Assembly (NCBI RefSeq): GCF_028737315.1
Contig: NZ_JAQZAO010000005.1
Location: forward strand, 186,001 to 250,000
Source: Actinomycetospora lemnae
GTDB lineage: Bacteria > Actinomycetota > Actinomycetes > Mycobacteriales > Pseudonocardiaceae
Reading direction: 5' to 3'
Length of the DNA stretch: 64,000 bases
Shown here: positions 24,546 through 32,066 of the stretch, piece after piece
Position numbering within the stretch: the first letter of the stretch is position 1
How the letters are laid out: each line of letters begins with the position of its first letter
Notes under the pieces: model-generated
Databases searched by the model: none
Told to the model about the DNA's origin: nothing
The model's input: the letters and a program-made list of their open reading frames with translations, nothing else
Position numbers and translations under genes: made by a program

Positions 24546-26312
24546 GTGCCGGTCCCCGACGTCCCGTGGGGCGGTCGCGACACGTCCGTCCTGAGCCACG
24601 AGCTCATCCACCGCTGGGTCAACGAGGGCGCCGACCCCGCCGCGATCGACTCGGCCCGCCGGCGCCACGCCGCGCGCGGCGACGAGCTCCGGGCCGCGGC
24701 CCAGCGCCTCGAGCGCGCCCACGTGCAGCTGGGGGCCTCCTGGCGCGGTCGTGACGCCGACGCGGCGGCGGCGCACGTGCGCACGCTCGTGGCGCGCATG
24801 AGCCGGCTCGGCGACGCCGTGACCGGGCAGGCGGGCAGCCTGCAGGGGGTCCGTGACGCGCTGGCGCGCGTGCAGTCCCTGGTCGGGCCGCCGCGCGCGC
24901 CCGCGCTGCCCGTCCTCGGGCGCACACCCGCCACCCCGGGCCTCGCCGGGGCGCTGGCCGCCGGGGGCCCGGCCGACGGGTTCGGGGCCTTCCAGGCCGC
25001 GCAGGCCGAGGAGCGCGCGGCCCAGGGCGCCTACCGGGCGTATCTCGAGCAGACCGGGCTCGCCGCACGCGGTGCCCCGTCCGCGGTCGACCGTCTCGCC
25101 GGACGCTCCCCGCTCGGCGCCGCGCCCGAGGTCGGCGGCACCGCCCGCGGCACCATGGCCTCGCCGCCGGGTCCCGGCGCGGGCGGCGGGGCCTCGGCAC
25201 GCGGCGGTGTCCTGGCGCGGGCGGCCGGGCCGGCGCGCGGACCCGGGGTGCCGGGAGCGCCGGGGGTCGGCGGAGCGCCCGTGGGTGGCGCCCCGGTCGG
25301 CGGGGCTGCGGGTGGCCGTGCCGCGGTGCCGCCGGGGAGCGGGGTCGCGGGCGTCCCGCCCGGCGCGGGCCGACCGGACGCGGCACGGCCCGGCGCGGTC
25401 GGGCGGTTCGTGACGAGGCTGCTCGGCGGCACCCCGCCGGCCGCCGGCGAGGCGCCGGGACGCCCGTCGGTGCCCGGCGCGGGTGGGGCGAGCGCCGGTC
25501 CGGGTGGCCGGGGCGGCGGTGGCGTGCCGCCCGGCGTGACGGGCGGCGGCAGCGCCTCCGCGCGCGGTCCCGGCACGCCGGTGGGTCCCACGGCGGCCGA
25601 CCGCCTCGCGGGTGGCGGGGCGCCGGTGCGCGGCGGGCCGCCCGAGCGGCGGCCGGACGAGCGCCGGCCGTCCGGTGCGCGGCGCGCCGGTGGTGGCGGC
25701 GGGCCCGGTGCGGGCGGCGCAGCCGGTGGGTCCGGTGGGTCCGGTGGCGCCGGAGTGGGCGGTGTCGGCGGGCCGGGTACCGGCTCGCCCGGCGGGTCCT
25801 GGCCCGAGAGCGCCTCGCCCGCGGGCAGCGGGTCGTCCCCGGGGTCCTCACCCGGGGGGCCCGGCCGGCCGGGCTCTCCCGGGTCGTCGGCGGCTCCCGG
25901 GACGTCCCCAGGGGCCTCGCCGGCCGGGGCGTCGGGGTGGCTCCCACCGGACGGACCCACCCACCCGGCCTCCGGGTCGGGTCCCACGAGCACGCCCGGC
26001 CCCGCGGGCACGTCCCCGGCGCTGGGCTCGGGTGCGGCCGTGGGTGCCTCCGGCGCGCCTCCGACGGACAGCGGCGGGGGCTGGACGGGGTCCGGGCCAC
26101 CGCCGACGGCGTCTCCCGGCCCGGCGGCGCCGGGCGTCCCGCTCGTCCCGCCGGTCGCGGGCGCCGCGAGCTCGACCGGGCCCACCGGCGCGTCCGGCAT
26201 CCGCCACCCCGAGTACCTCGTCGACGCCGACCCCTGGCGCGACCCCACCGACGACCCCGACGAGCGCCGCCTGGTGACCCCACCCGTGATCGGGGAGCAG
26301 GACGACCGGTGA
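24546..26312 (+). CDS. WXG100/PPE-like putative ESX (type VII) substrate with Gly/Pro-rich tail
   Basis: 588 residues. The first 110 are a helical hairpin with LGASWRGRDADAAAAHV, whose WRG matches the WXG turn of type VII substrates. The remaining 450 residues are a disordered Gly/Pro/Ala/Ser region ending in PEYLVDADPWRDPTDDPDERR. The EspG chaperone gene overlaps its stop (GTGA), which strongly supports an ESX role, since EspG binds PPE-type substrates. No classic Pro-Pro-Glu start is present. Start GTG follows GGGAGG. No ESX membrane machinery (EccB/C/D/E, MycP) is in the window. Confidence 0.72.
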   Translation: MPVPDVPWGGRDTSVLSHELIHRWVNEGADPAAIDSARRRHAARGDELRAAAQRLERAHVQLGASWRGRDADAAAAHVRTLVARMSRLGDAVTGQAGSLQGVRDALARVQSLVGPPRAPALPVLGRTPATPGLAGALAAGGPADGFGAFQAAQAEERAAQGAYRAYLEQTGLAARGAPSAVDRLAGRSPLGAAPEVGGTARGTMASPPGPGAGGGASARGGVLARAAGPARGPGVPGAPGVGGAPVGGAPVGGAAGGRAAVPPGSGVAGVPPGAGRPDAARPGAVGRFVTRLLGGTPPAAGEAPGRPSVPGAGGASAGPGGRGGGGVPPGVTGGGSASARGPGTPVGPTAADRLAGGGAPVRGGPPERRPDERRPSGARRAGGGGGPGAGGAAGGSGGSGGAGVGGVGGPGTGSPGGSWPESASPAGSGSSPGSSPGGPGRPGSPGSSAAPGTSPGASPAGASGWLPPDGPTHPASGSGPTSTPGPAGTSPALGSGAAVGASGAPPTDSGGGWTGSGPPPTASPGPAAPGVPLVPPVAGAASSTGPTGASGIRHPEYLVDADPWRDPTDDPDERRLVTPPVIGEQDDR

Positions 26313-27055
26313 CCGGCGTCGTGCTCGACCGTCACGAGCTGCTCTGGGTGCTCGAGCAGTGCGGCGCCGGGTGGCCGTACCCGCTGCGCCCGGTGCACTG
26401 GTCCGCCGAGACCGACGAGGAGGTCCGCCGGCACCGCACCGCCACCGAGCAGGCGCTGCGGGCGCGCGGCCTGCTCGAGCCCGCGCCCGCGCGGCTGCTC
26501 CTCGACGCCGGACAGGCGGTCGCCGGCTGGGTGGTCGCCGTCGACCTGGTCCGGAGGGACGCGAGTGCGCCGCTCGCGGCCGTCGCGCTCACCGATGGCC
26601 GCAGCGCGGCGGTGCTCGCGTCGCCCGAGCACGCCGCGGCGCCCGTCCGCGTGTCGCCGTGCCCGCCCGACGGGTTGGCCGAGGCCCTGTTCGCGCTGGT
26701 CCCGCCCGTGCCGCCCGGCGAGGGCCCGGCCGTGCCGGTGCCGTCCGGCACCACCCCCACCGACCTGCCGATCACCCAGCGGACCGCCCGGTCGCGGGAC
26801 TTCGCCGAGGACCTCCTCGCGACCGTCACCGCCGTCACGCAGGTCGGGGTGGCCGACCGGCACGACGGCGTGCCCCGCCGCGTCGCCCCGCCCCTGTGCT
26901 GGCTCGACGGCCCGCGGGGGCGGCACGTCCTGCGCGTGCCCCCGGCACGCCCGCCCCTGCTGGTTCCCGCGACCGGCGGACAACTGCTCACCGACGTCCG
27001 TACCGTGCTGACCGACGCGGCCGTGCCGCGCCCGTCCGGAAGGAGCACCGCATGA
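26309..27055 (+). CDS. ESX secretion-associated protein EspG family
   Basis: 248 residues. The N-terminal VVLDRHELLWVLEQCGAGWPYPL and the central alternating strands match the EspG fold, a cytosolic chaperone that recognises the tip of PPE-type proteins before secretion. GTG 26309 overlaps the stop of the WXG/PPE-like gene, and its own stop overlaps the next start by ATGA, so the three are one coupled unit. Confidence 0.8.
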   Translation: MTGVVLDRHELLWVLEQCGAGWPYPLRPVHWSAETDEEVRRHRTATEQALRARGLLEPAPARLLLDAGQAVAGWVVAVDLVRRDASAPLAAVALTDGRSAAVLASPEHAAAPVRVSPCPPDGLAEALFALVPPVPPGEGPAVPVPSGTTPTDLPITQRTARSRDFAEDLLATVTAVTQVGVADRHDGVPRRVAPPLCWLDGPRGRHVLRVPPARPPLLVPATGGQLLTDVRTVLTDAAVPRPSGRSTA

Positions 27056-27414
27056 GCGCGCCGGAGCCGCCGAGGGAGGCAGCGGGCTCGGCCGGTGGCG
27101 AGGCCGCCATGAGCCCGGACGAGGCGCGCGCGTTCGCCGGGAAGGTCGACGCGCTCGAGCTGGGCGTCACGGAGGCGCAGGCGGCGCTCGACGGGCTCGG
27201 GGCGGAGTCGCTGGCGGTCGGGTCGGGCGAGGACAACGCGGCGATCGCCGCCTGGTACCGCGAGCTGGTGATGTCGGACACGGTGCCCGCGGCACGGTCG
27301 CTCGCCGCGGAGCTGGCCGAGCTGCGTCAGGCCGTGCGCGAGAGCGCCGCGGTGTGGGAGCAGGCGGACGCCGACGCGGCCGCATCGGTGCGGCTGGAGC
27401 CCGGGCAGGACTGA
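27052..27414 (+). CDS. Small helical protein of the ESX operon
   Basis: 120 residues, almost entirely helical, Ala- and Glu-rich, with no cysteine and no membrane segment. The segment DNAAIAAWYRELVMSDTVPA is the only distinctive part. Coupled by ATGA to the EspG gene. It may be the heterodimer partner of the substrate, like a PE or WXG protein, but lacks a clear WXG or YxxxD tail. Family not recognised. Confidence 0.65.
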   Translation: MSAPEPPREAAGSAGGEAAMSPDEARAFAGKVDALELGVTEAQAALDGLGAESLAVGSGEDNAAIAAWYRELVMSDTVPAARSLAAELAELRQAVRESAAVWEQADADAAASVRLEPGQD

Positions 27415-27432
27415 GGGGGGCCGTCGGCGTCG

Positions 27433-27552
27433 ATCGGGTGGACCAACGCCGTCCCCCCGAACGGGTGGTCCGTGCTCGCCACGCCCCCATCGGGTGACGG
27501 CACGCCGGGCGTGGACGACGGGGCACGGCAGGGTGGCGAGCCGATCGGGTCC
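27433..27552 (+). promoter_or_regulatory. Four spaced (A)TCGGGTGG-like motifs upstream of the LytTR regulator
   Basis: ATCGGGTGG at 27433, AACGGGTGG at 27460, ATCGGGTGA at 27489 and ATCGGGTCC at 27544 are spaced by 27, 29 and 55 bases. Regular spacing before a regulator gene suggests binding sites, perhaps autoregulation. They do not match the usual LytTR consensus. Confidence 0.3.
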
Positions 27553-27589
27553 TATCGTGGACGTGCGAACCTCGGCTGGGCAGGATGGC

Positions 27590-28453
27590 GTGGCAGTGAA
27601 CACGAACGAGAACGACGGACTCGTAGTACTCGCCGTCGACGATGAAGAACCGGCGCTCATGGAGCTCGCCTACCTGCTCGAGCAGGACCAGCGGGTGGGC
27701 ACCGTGCTGCGGGCCTCCGACTCGATCTCCGCCCTGCGGATCCTCACCGGTGGTGACCGGGTGGACCTCGGTGGCTTCTCCGGGGGAACACCACCCGCGG
27801 GCCTGCCGGCGCCCGCGAAGCAGTCCGACGTGGACGTCCTGTTCCTGGACATCCGCATGCCCGGCCTCGACGGCCTGGAGCTCGCGAACGTCCTGTCGCG
27901 GTACGTCATCCCGCCGTCGGTCGTCTTCGTGACGGCGCACGACGACCGCGCGGTCGAGGCGTTCGACGTCGGCGCGGTCGACTACCTGCTCAAGCCGCTG
28001 CGGCCCGAGCGCCTCTACGCGTCCCTGTCGCGGATCCTGTCCTCGCGCGGCACCACGGTGCCCGTCGAGCCCGCCGCCGACGAGGAGGGCGACGACGAGG
28101 TGATCCCGGTTGAGCTCGCCGGCACCACGAAGCTGGTGCAGCGCTCGACGGTGCGGTGGGTCGAGGCGCAGGGCGACTACGCGCGCCTGCACACCACCGA
28201 GGGCAGCCACCTCGTGCGCATCCCGCTCTCGGTGCTCGAGGAGCGCTGGTCGGACGCCGGGTTCGTGCGGATCCACCGCTCGTACCTCGTCGCGCTGCCG
28301 CTCATCACCGAGCTGCGCCTGGCCGGCTCCGGGTACGTCGTCCGGCTGGGCAGCGGCGGCGACGTCGCCGAGCTGCCCGTCAGCCGCCGGCACACCCGTG
28401 AGCTCAAGGACCGTCTCGTCCGCTCGACGAAGCAGGCCTGGGGCCGACGATGA
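27590..28453 (+). CDS. LytTR-family response regulator
   Basis: 287 residues. Receiver domain with acidic pair VLAVDDEEPAL, phospho-acceptor Asp in VLFLDIRMPGLDGLELA, Thr in VFVTAHDDRAVEAF and the Lys in DYLLKPLRPERL; an insert of about 25 residues lies before the phospho-Asp strand. The C-terminal LytTR domain has VRWVEAQGDYARLHT and FVRIHRSYLVAL. Likely partner of the LytS kinase 4 kb upstream and activator of the adjoining symporter genes, as in BtsS/BtsR or YpdA/B (by analogy). Start uncertain: GTG 27590, 27596 or 27563. Stop overlaps the next gene by ATGA. Confidence 0.87.
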   Translation: MAVNTNENDGLVVLAVDDEEPALMELAYLLEQDQRVGTVLRASDSISALRILTGGDRVDLGGFSGGTPPAGLPAPAKQSDVDVLFLDIRMPGLDGLELANVLSRYVIPPSVVFVTAHDDRAVEAFDVGAVDYLLKPLRPERLYASLSRILSSRGTTVPVEPAADEEGDDEVIPVELAGTTKLVQRSTVRWVEAQGDYARLHTTEGSHLVRIPLSVLEERWSDAGFVRIHRSYLVALPLITELRLAGSGYVVRLGSGGDVAELPVSRRHTRELKDRLVRSTKQAWGRR

Positions 28454-29721
28454 CCTCCCCCGGCGGTCCGGCGCGGGCCTCGGGGCCCGTCCCGGAGACC
28501 GCCGGGACGGACGGGGTCGACGGTCCCGCCCGAGGCTCCGCCGCCGGTGCCACGGCCTCCAGCGACGGGGCGGGCGACGGCGCCGGCGACGGCGCCGCCG
28601 AGCCGGCCCGGCCGGCGACGGCCGCCGAGAGCCTGCGCCCGGTGCCCGCCCCCGAGCGGTCCCCCGACGGCGACGCCCGGGAGACCGGGCCCGCCGACGG
28701 CACCCCGGACGGCCGGGCGGGGGAGACGTCGGAGGGGTGGGACGGCCAGGGCCCCGACACGGGCACGGTGCGCCGGTCCCGTCCCTCGCGCTCGCCGCGC
28801 AGCAGCGGGGTGCCGACGCCGCCGAGCCCCATGAACGCGACGCCGACGACGGGCACGACGGGCACGCCGGGCACGCCGGGCACGCCGGGCACGCCGGGCA
28901 CCGCGAGCCCGCCCTCCGGCACGGCGGCGCCCGCGGGAGCGTCCCCGGGATCCCCGGGACCCACCGGCCGCGCCCCGGTCGCCGTGCCCGACCCGCCGCG
29001 ACGTCCCGTGCCGCCGACGTTCGCCTCGCCCGGCCAGCCCCCGCCCGGCGTGGCCCGCCGCCACGGCCGGCACGCGCGCCCGGAGCAGCCCGGCGCGGTC
29101 CACACCCCGCCGAGCGGCTACCGCCCCCGCCACGCCGCCCCCGACGCGGAGACCGAGCAGTTCGCGGCGACGCCGGTGACGGGCCCGGGCGGCGTCGGAC
29201 CGATGCCCCTCGCGGCGTCCACGGCCGCGCCGTCCGCGGGCGGCGCGCCGGTCGACGGCACCGCCGTCACCGCCGACACCCCGCTGGCGTCCGCACCCGG
29301 GGGCACGTTCCTGCACACCGGCCCCGGCGTCGTCGTCCCGCCCGTGTCCGACGGGCTGGACACCGGGTCGGAGCGCGTGCGGGTCGTGCTCGCCGAGCGC
29401 CGGGTGCCGACACGGGCGGTGCGCACCGTCGCCGAGATCGAGCAGCAGACCGAGACCGGCGAGCTGCTGCTGCGCAACCTCCTGCGCGCGCAGCTCGCGC
29501 TCGGGATGCGCCTCGGGCTGGTCGCGGTGTTCGTGCTGGGCGCGCTGCCCGTGCTCTTCCTCGTGCTGCCGCGGTTCGGGTCCTTCGAGGTCGCGGGCGT
29601 GACGCTGCCGTGGCTGGTCCTGGGCCTCGCGCCGTACCCGTTCATGCTGGCCCTGGCCTGGCTCTACGTCCGCACCGCCGAGCGCAACGAGCTCGACTTC
29701 GCCGACAACGTCGAGGACTGA
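28450..29721 (+). CDS. Pro/Gly-rich cytoplasmic protein with DUF485-like two-helix membrane C-terminus
   Basis: 423 residues. The first 290 are disordered and Pro/Gly/Thr-rich, with a perfect GTP-type repeat run. Residues about 330-423 form two membrane helices followed by LYVRTAERNELDFADNVED, the layout of the small DUF485 protein that accompanies acetate-type symporters. It sits directly upstream of a symporter, so it probably acts as its accessory subunit with an unusual cytosolic extension. Coupled to the regulator by ATGA. Confidence 0.7.
   Translation: MTSPGGPARASGPVPETAGTDGVDGPARGSAAGATASSDGAGDGAGDGAAEPARPATAAESLRPVPAPERSPDGDARETGPADGTPDGRAGETSEGWDGQGPDTGTVRRSRPSRSPRSSGVPTPPSPMNATPTTGTTGTPGTPGTPGTPGTASPPSGTAAPAGASPGSPGPTGRAPVAVPDPPRRPVPPTFASPGQPPPGVARRHGRHARPEQPGAVHTPPSGYRPRHAAPDAETEQFAATPVTGPGGVGPMPLAASTAAPSAGGAPVDGTAVTADTPLASAPGGTFLHTGPGVVVPPVSDGLDTGSERVRVVLAERRVPTRAVRTVAEIEQQTETGELLLRNLLRAQLALGMRLGLVAVFVLGALPVLFLVLPRFGSFEVAGVTLPWLVLGLAPYPFMLALAWLYVRTAERNELDFADNVED
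28851..28902 (+). repeat. 9-bp minisatellite coding Gly-Thr-Pro
   Basis: Tandem ggcacgccg units with one variant copy at the start. Lies in the disordered part of the DUF485-like protein; likely hypervariable in length. Confidence 0.7.
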
Positions 29722-29725
29722 GCGC

Positions 29726-31465
29726 GTGGACCTCGCGGGCATCGTCGCGCTCGTCGCCGTCGTCGTGGTCGGCGTCGTCACCATCGTCATCGGCTCGCTG
29801 GGCGTGCGGGTCGCACGCACCACCGACGACTTCCTCGCCGCCTCGCGCACCGTCGGCACCCGCGCCAACGCCGCCGCGATCTCCGGGCAGTACCTCTCGG
29901 CGGCGTCGTTCCTCGGTGTCGCGGGCATCGTGCTCAAGGACGGGGTCGACGGGCTCTGGTACCCGGTCGGCTTCACCGCGGGCTACCTCGCGCTGCTGTT
30001 CTTCGTCGCCGCGCCCCTGCGCCGCTCCGGGGCCTACACCGTGCCCGACTTCGCCGAGGTGCGGCTGGACTCGTCACTGCTGCGCACGGTCACGACGTGG
30101 TTCGTCGTGCTCATCGGCTGGCTCTACCTGCTCCCGCAGCTCCAGGCCGCGGGGCTCGCGCTCACCGTCATCACGACCTGGCCGACGTGGGTCGGGGTGG
30201 TGGCGGTCGGCCTCGTCGTCACCGCGAGCGTGACCTTCGGCGGCATGCGCTCGATGACCTTCGTGCAGGCCTTCCAGTACTGGCTCAAGCTCACCGCGCT
30301 CGCCGTACCGGTGCTCGTGCTCGTCGGGGTGTTCACGTTCGGACCGGACCGCGGTGGCGTGCCCCCGCCGCCCTCCTTCGACGAGGCCACCACCGTCGAT
30401 GTGAGCACCCCGGTGACGCTGCAGGTCACGACGCCGGTGGAGATCGGGGTCCGCGGCGAGGTCGACGGCCGGACGATCAACGGGCCGGTGTCCTGGGGTC
30501 CCGGCCTGCACACCGTCGACGCGGGCACCGAGCTGCGCTTCCCGGCGGGCTCGGCGGTCCCGGTGGTCGCGGACGCGGACCCGGACGCCGCGTCCTGGTC
30601 GGCGCCGCTGACAGGGTTCGCCGAGGACGGCCACTCGCTGCTGGCGACGTACTCGCTGATCGTCGCCCTGCTGCTCGGCACCATGGGCCTGCCGCACGTG
30701 CTCGTGCGCTTCTACACCAACCCCGACGGCCGGGCGGCCCGCCGCACCACGGTGGTCGTGCTCGCCATGCTGGGCGGGTTCTACCTGCTCCCGGTCGTGC
30801 TGGGCGTGCTCTCGCGGCTGTACGTGCCGCAGCTGCTCGTCACCGGACAGACCGACGCGGCGGTGCTCCTGCTGCCCACCGCGGCCCTACCGGGGTGGGC
30901 GGGCATCGCCCTGGCGGCGCTCGTCGCGGCCGGCGCCTTCGCGGCGTTCCTGTCGACGTCGTCGGGCCTGTTGCTCTCCGTCGCCGGCGTGCTGTCGACG
31001 GACCTGCTGCCCCGCCGACTGGGTGACTTCCGCATCGCCGCCCATGTGGGCGGCGTGGTGCCGATCGTCGCGGCGCTGGGCGCCACGCGCCTCGACTTCT
31101 CACTCACGGTGTCCCTGGCGTTCGCGCTCGCCGCCTCCACCTTCTGCCCCCTGCTGGTGCTCGGCATCTGGTGGAAGGGCCTGACCGACCGCGGCGCGGT
31201 GATCGGCATGCTCGTCGGCGGCGGGGTGGCGGTCGCCGCGGTCGGCTCGACCCTCGCGGGCGTCGCGCCCGAGGGCGCGGCGGGCGTGCTGCTCGCCCGG
31301 CCCGCCCTCGTCACCGTGCCGCTGACGTTCCTGGTCATGGTGCTCGTCAGCAGGTCGACGCCGCACCGCGTCCCCACCAACGTGGGGCGCACCCTGCTGC
31401 GCCTGCACGCCCCCGAGCGACTCGGCCTCGGCGACGCCCGGCGTGGCGCGCGGCCGACGGCCTGA
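29726..31465 (+). CDS. Sodium:solute symporter (SSS family), divergent ActP-like
   Basis: 579 residues, about 13 membrane helices. The N-terminal DDFLAASRTVGTRANAAAISGQYLSAASFLGVAG matches the SSS core of ActP-type monocarboxylate carriers, and GTMGLPHVLVRFYTNPDGRAARR is the conserved loop. An extracellular insert of about 95 residues (roughly 205-300) between helices is not in the second symporter of this window. Likely imports acetate, pyruvate or a related acid with sodium; the substrate is inferred. Follows the DUF485-like gene by 4 nt. Confidence 0.85.
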   Translation: MDLAGIVALVAVVVVGVVTIVIGSLGVRVARTTDDFLAASRTVGTRANAAAISGQYLSAASFLGVAGIVLKDGVDGLWYPVGFTAGYLALLFFVAAPLRRSGAYTVPDFAEVRLDSSLLRTVTTWFVVLIGWLYLLPQLQAAGLALTVITTWPTWVGVVAVGLVVTASVTFGGMRSMTFVQAFQYWLKLTALAVPVLVLVGVFTFGPDRGGVPPPPSFDEATTVDVSTPVTLQVTTPVEIGVRGEVDGRTINGPVSWGPGLHTVDAGTELRFPAGSAVPVVADADPDAASWSAPLTGFAEDGHSLLATYSLIVALLLGTMGLPHVLVRFYTNPDGRAARRTTVVVLAMLGGFYLLPVVLGVLSRLYVPQLLVTGQTDAAVLLLPTAALPGWAGIALAALVAAGAFAAFLSTSSGLLLSVAGVLSTDLLPRRLGDFRIAAHVGGVVPIVAALGATRLDFSLTVSLAFALAASTFCPLLVLGIWWKGLTDRGAVIGMLVGGGVAVAAVGSTLAGVAPEGAAGVLLARPALVTVPLTFLVMVLVSRSTPHRVPTNVGRTLLRLHAPERLGLGDARRGARPTA

Positions 31466-31598
31466 TCCACACCCGCGCATCACGTAATCTTCCCGCGACG
31501 CTGCGTGAGCACATGCCACGCGGCGTGATGCCCCGGACCGATCCGGACGAACGGGAGGATCAGGATGGCTGGTCCCCGGGTAGGCCGAGTGAGATCGC

Positions 31599-31612
31599 TG
31601 TGAGTAGTCACA
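31599..31612. promoter_or_regulatory. Inverted repeat TGTGA-GTAG-TCACA upstream of DUF485/ActP
   Basis: Perfect 5-bp arms with a 4-nt gap; a further TGTGAC lies 30 bases downstream at 31629, and TATGGT at 31646-31651 may be the -10 box. The half-site is that of CRP/GlxR-type sites, but these use a 6-nt gap, so the binding protein is uncertain. Confidence 0.4.
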
Positions 31613-31694
31613 CGAATGGGCTAAGAGATGTGACGCACGGCGGTCTATGGTTCGGCGCGATCGCGACGACGACGGACGACCACGTGGAGACCTC

Positions 31695-32066
31695 GTGAGT
31701 GCCACCGACGACAACCCAGGTGGGCCGAGCGCGTCCTCGGCCGCCACGTCAGACACCCCGACCGCGTACCAGGAGGTGCAGCGCTCGCCGGAGTTCGTGT
31801 CGCTCCGACGTCGCTGGCGCGGCTTCATCTTCACCATGAGCGCGGTCTTCCTGGGCTGGTTCCTGGTCTACGTGCTGCTGTCCGACTTCGCCCACGGCGT
31901 GGTCGACACCCGCCTGGGCAGCACGAACTTCACCGTCGGACTGCTGCTGGGCCTGCTGCAGTTCGTGTCCACGTTCCTCATCGCGACGCTCTACGTGCGC
32001 TTCGCCAACCGGAACCTCGACGACGACGCCGAGGCGCTGCGCCTGCGCGTGGAGGAGAAGCTGTGA
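31695..32066 (+). CDS. DUF485 accessory membrane protein
   Basis: 123 residues with two membrane helices: the first within FIFTMSAVFLGWFLVYVLLSDF and the second within FTVGLLLGLLQFVSTFLIATLYVRF. The N-terminal QRSPEFVSLRRRWR and C-terminal ANRNLDDDAEALR are typical of DUF485 (YjcH), always found beside acetate symporters. Start GTG 31695 follows GGAGA. The stop overlaps the symporter start (GTGA). Confidence 0.9.
   Translation: MSATDDNPGGPSASSAATSDTPTAYQEVQRSPEFVSLRRRWRGFIFTMSAVFLGWFLVYVLLSDFAHGVVDTRLGSTNFTVGLLLGLLQFVSTFLIATLYVRFANRNLDDDAEALRLRVEEKL

Noticed and set aside
28851..28902. Possible CRISPR-like tandem repeat
   Set aside because: Units are 9 bp and in frame, without spacers; it is a coding minisatellite.
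31599..31612. Canonical CRP/GlxR operator
   Set aside because: The half-sites fit but the gap is 4 rather than 6 nt, so it was kept only as an unassigned inverted repeat.
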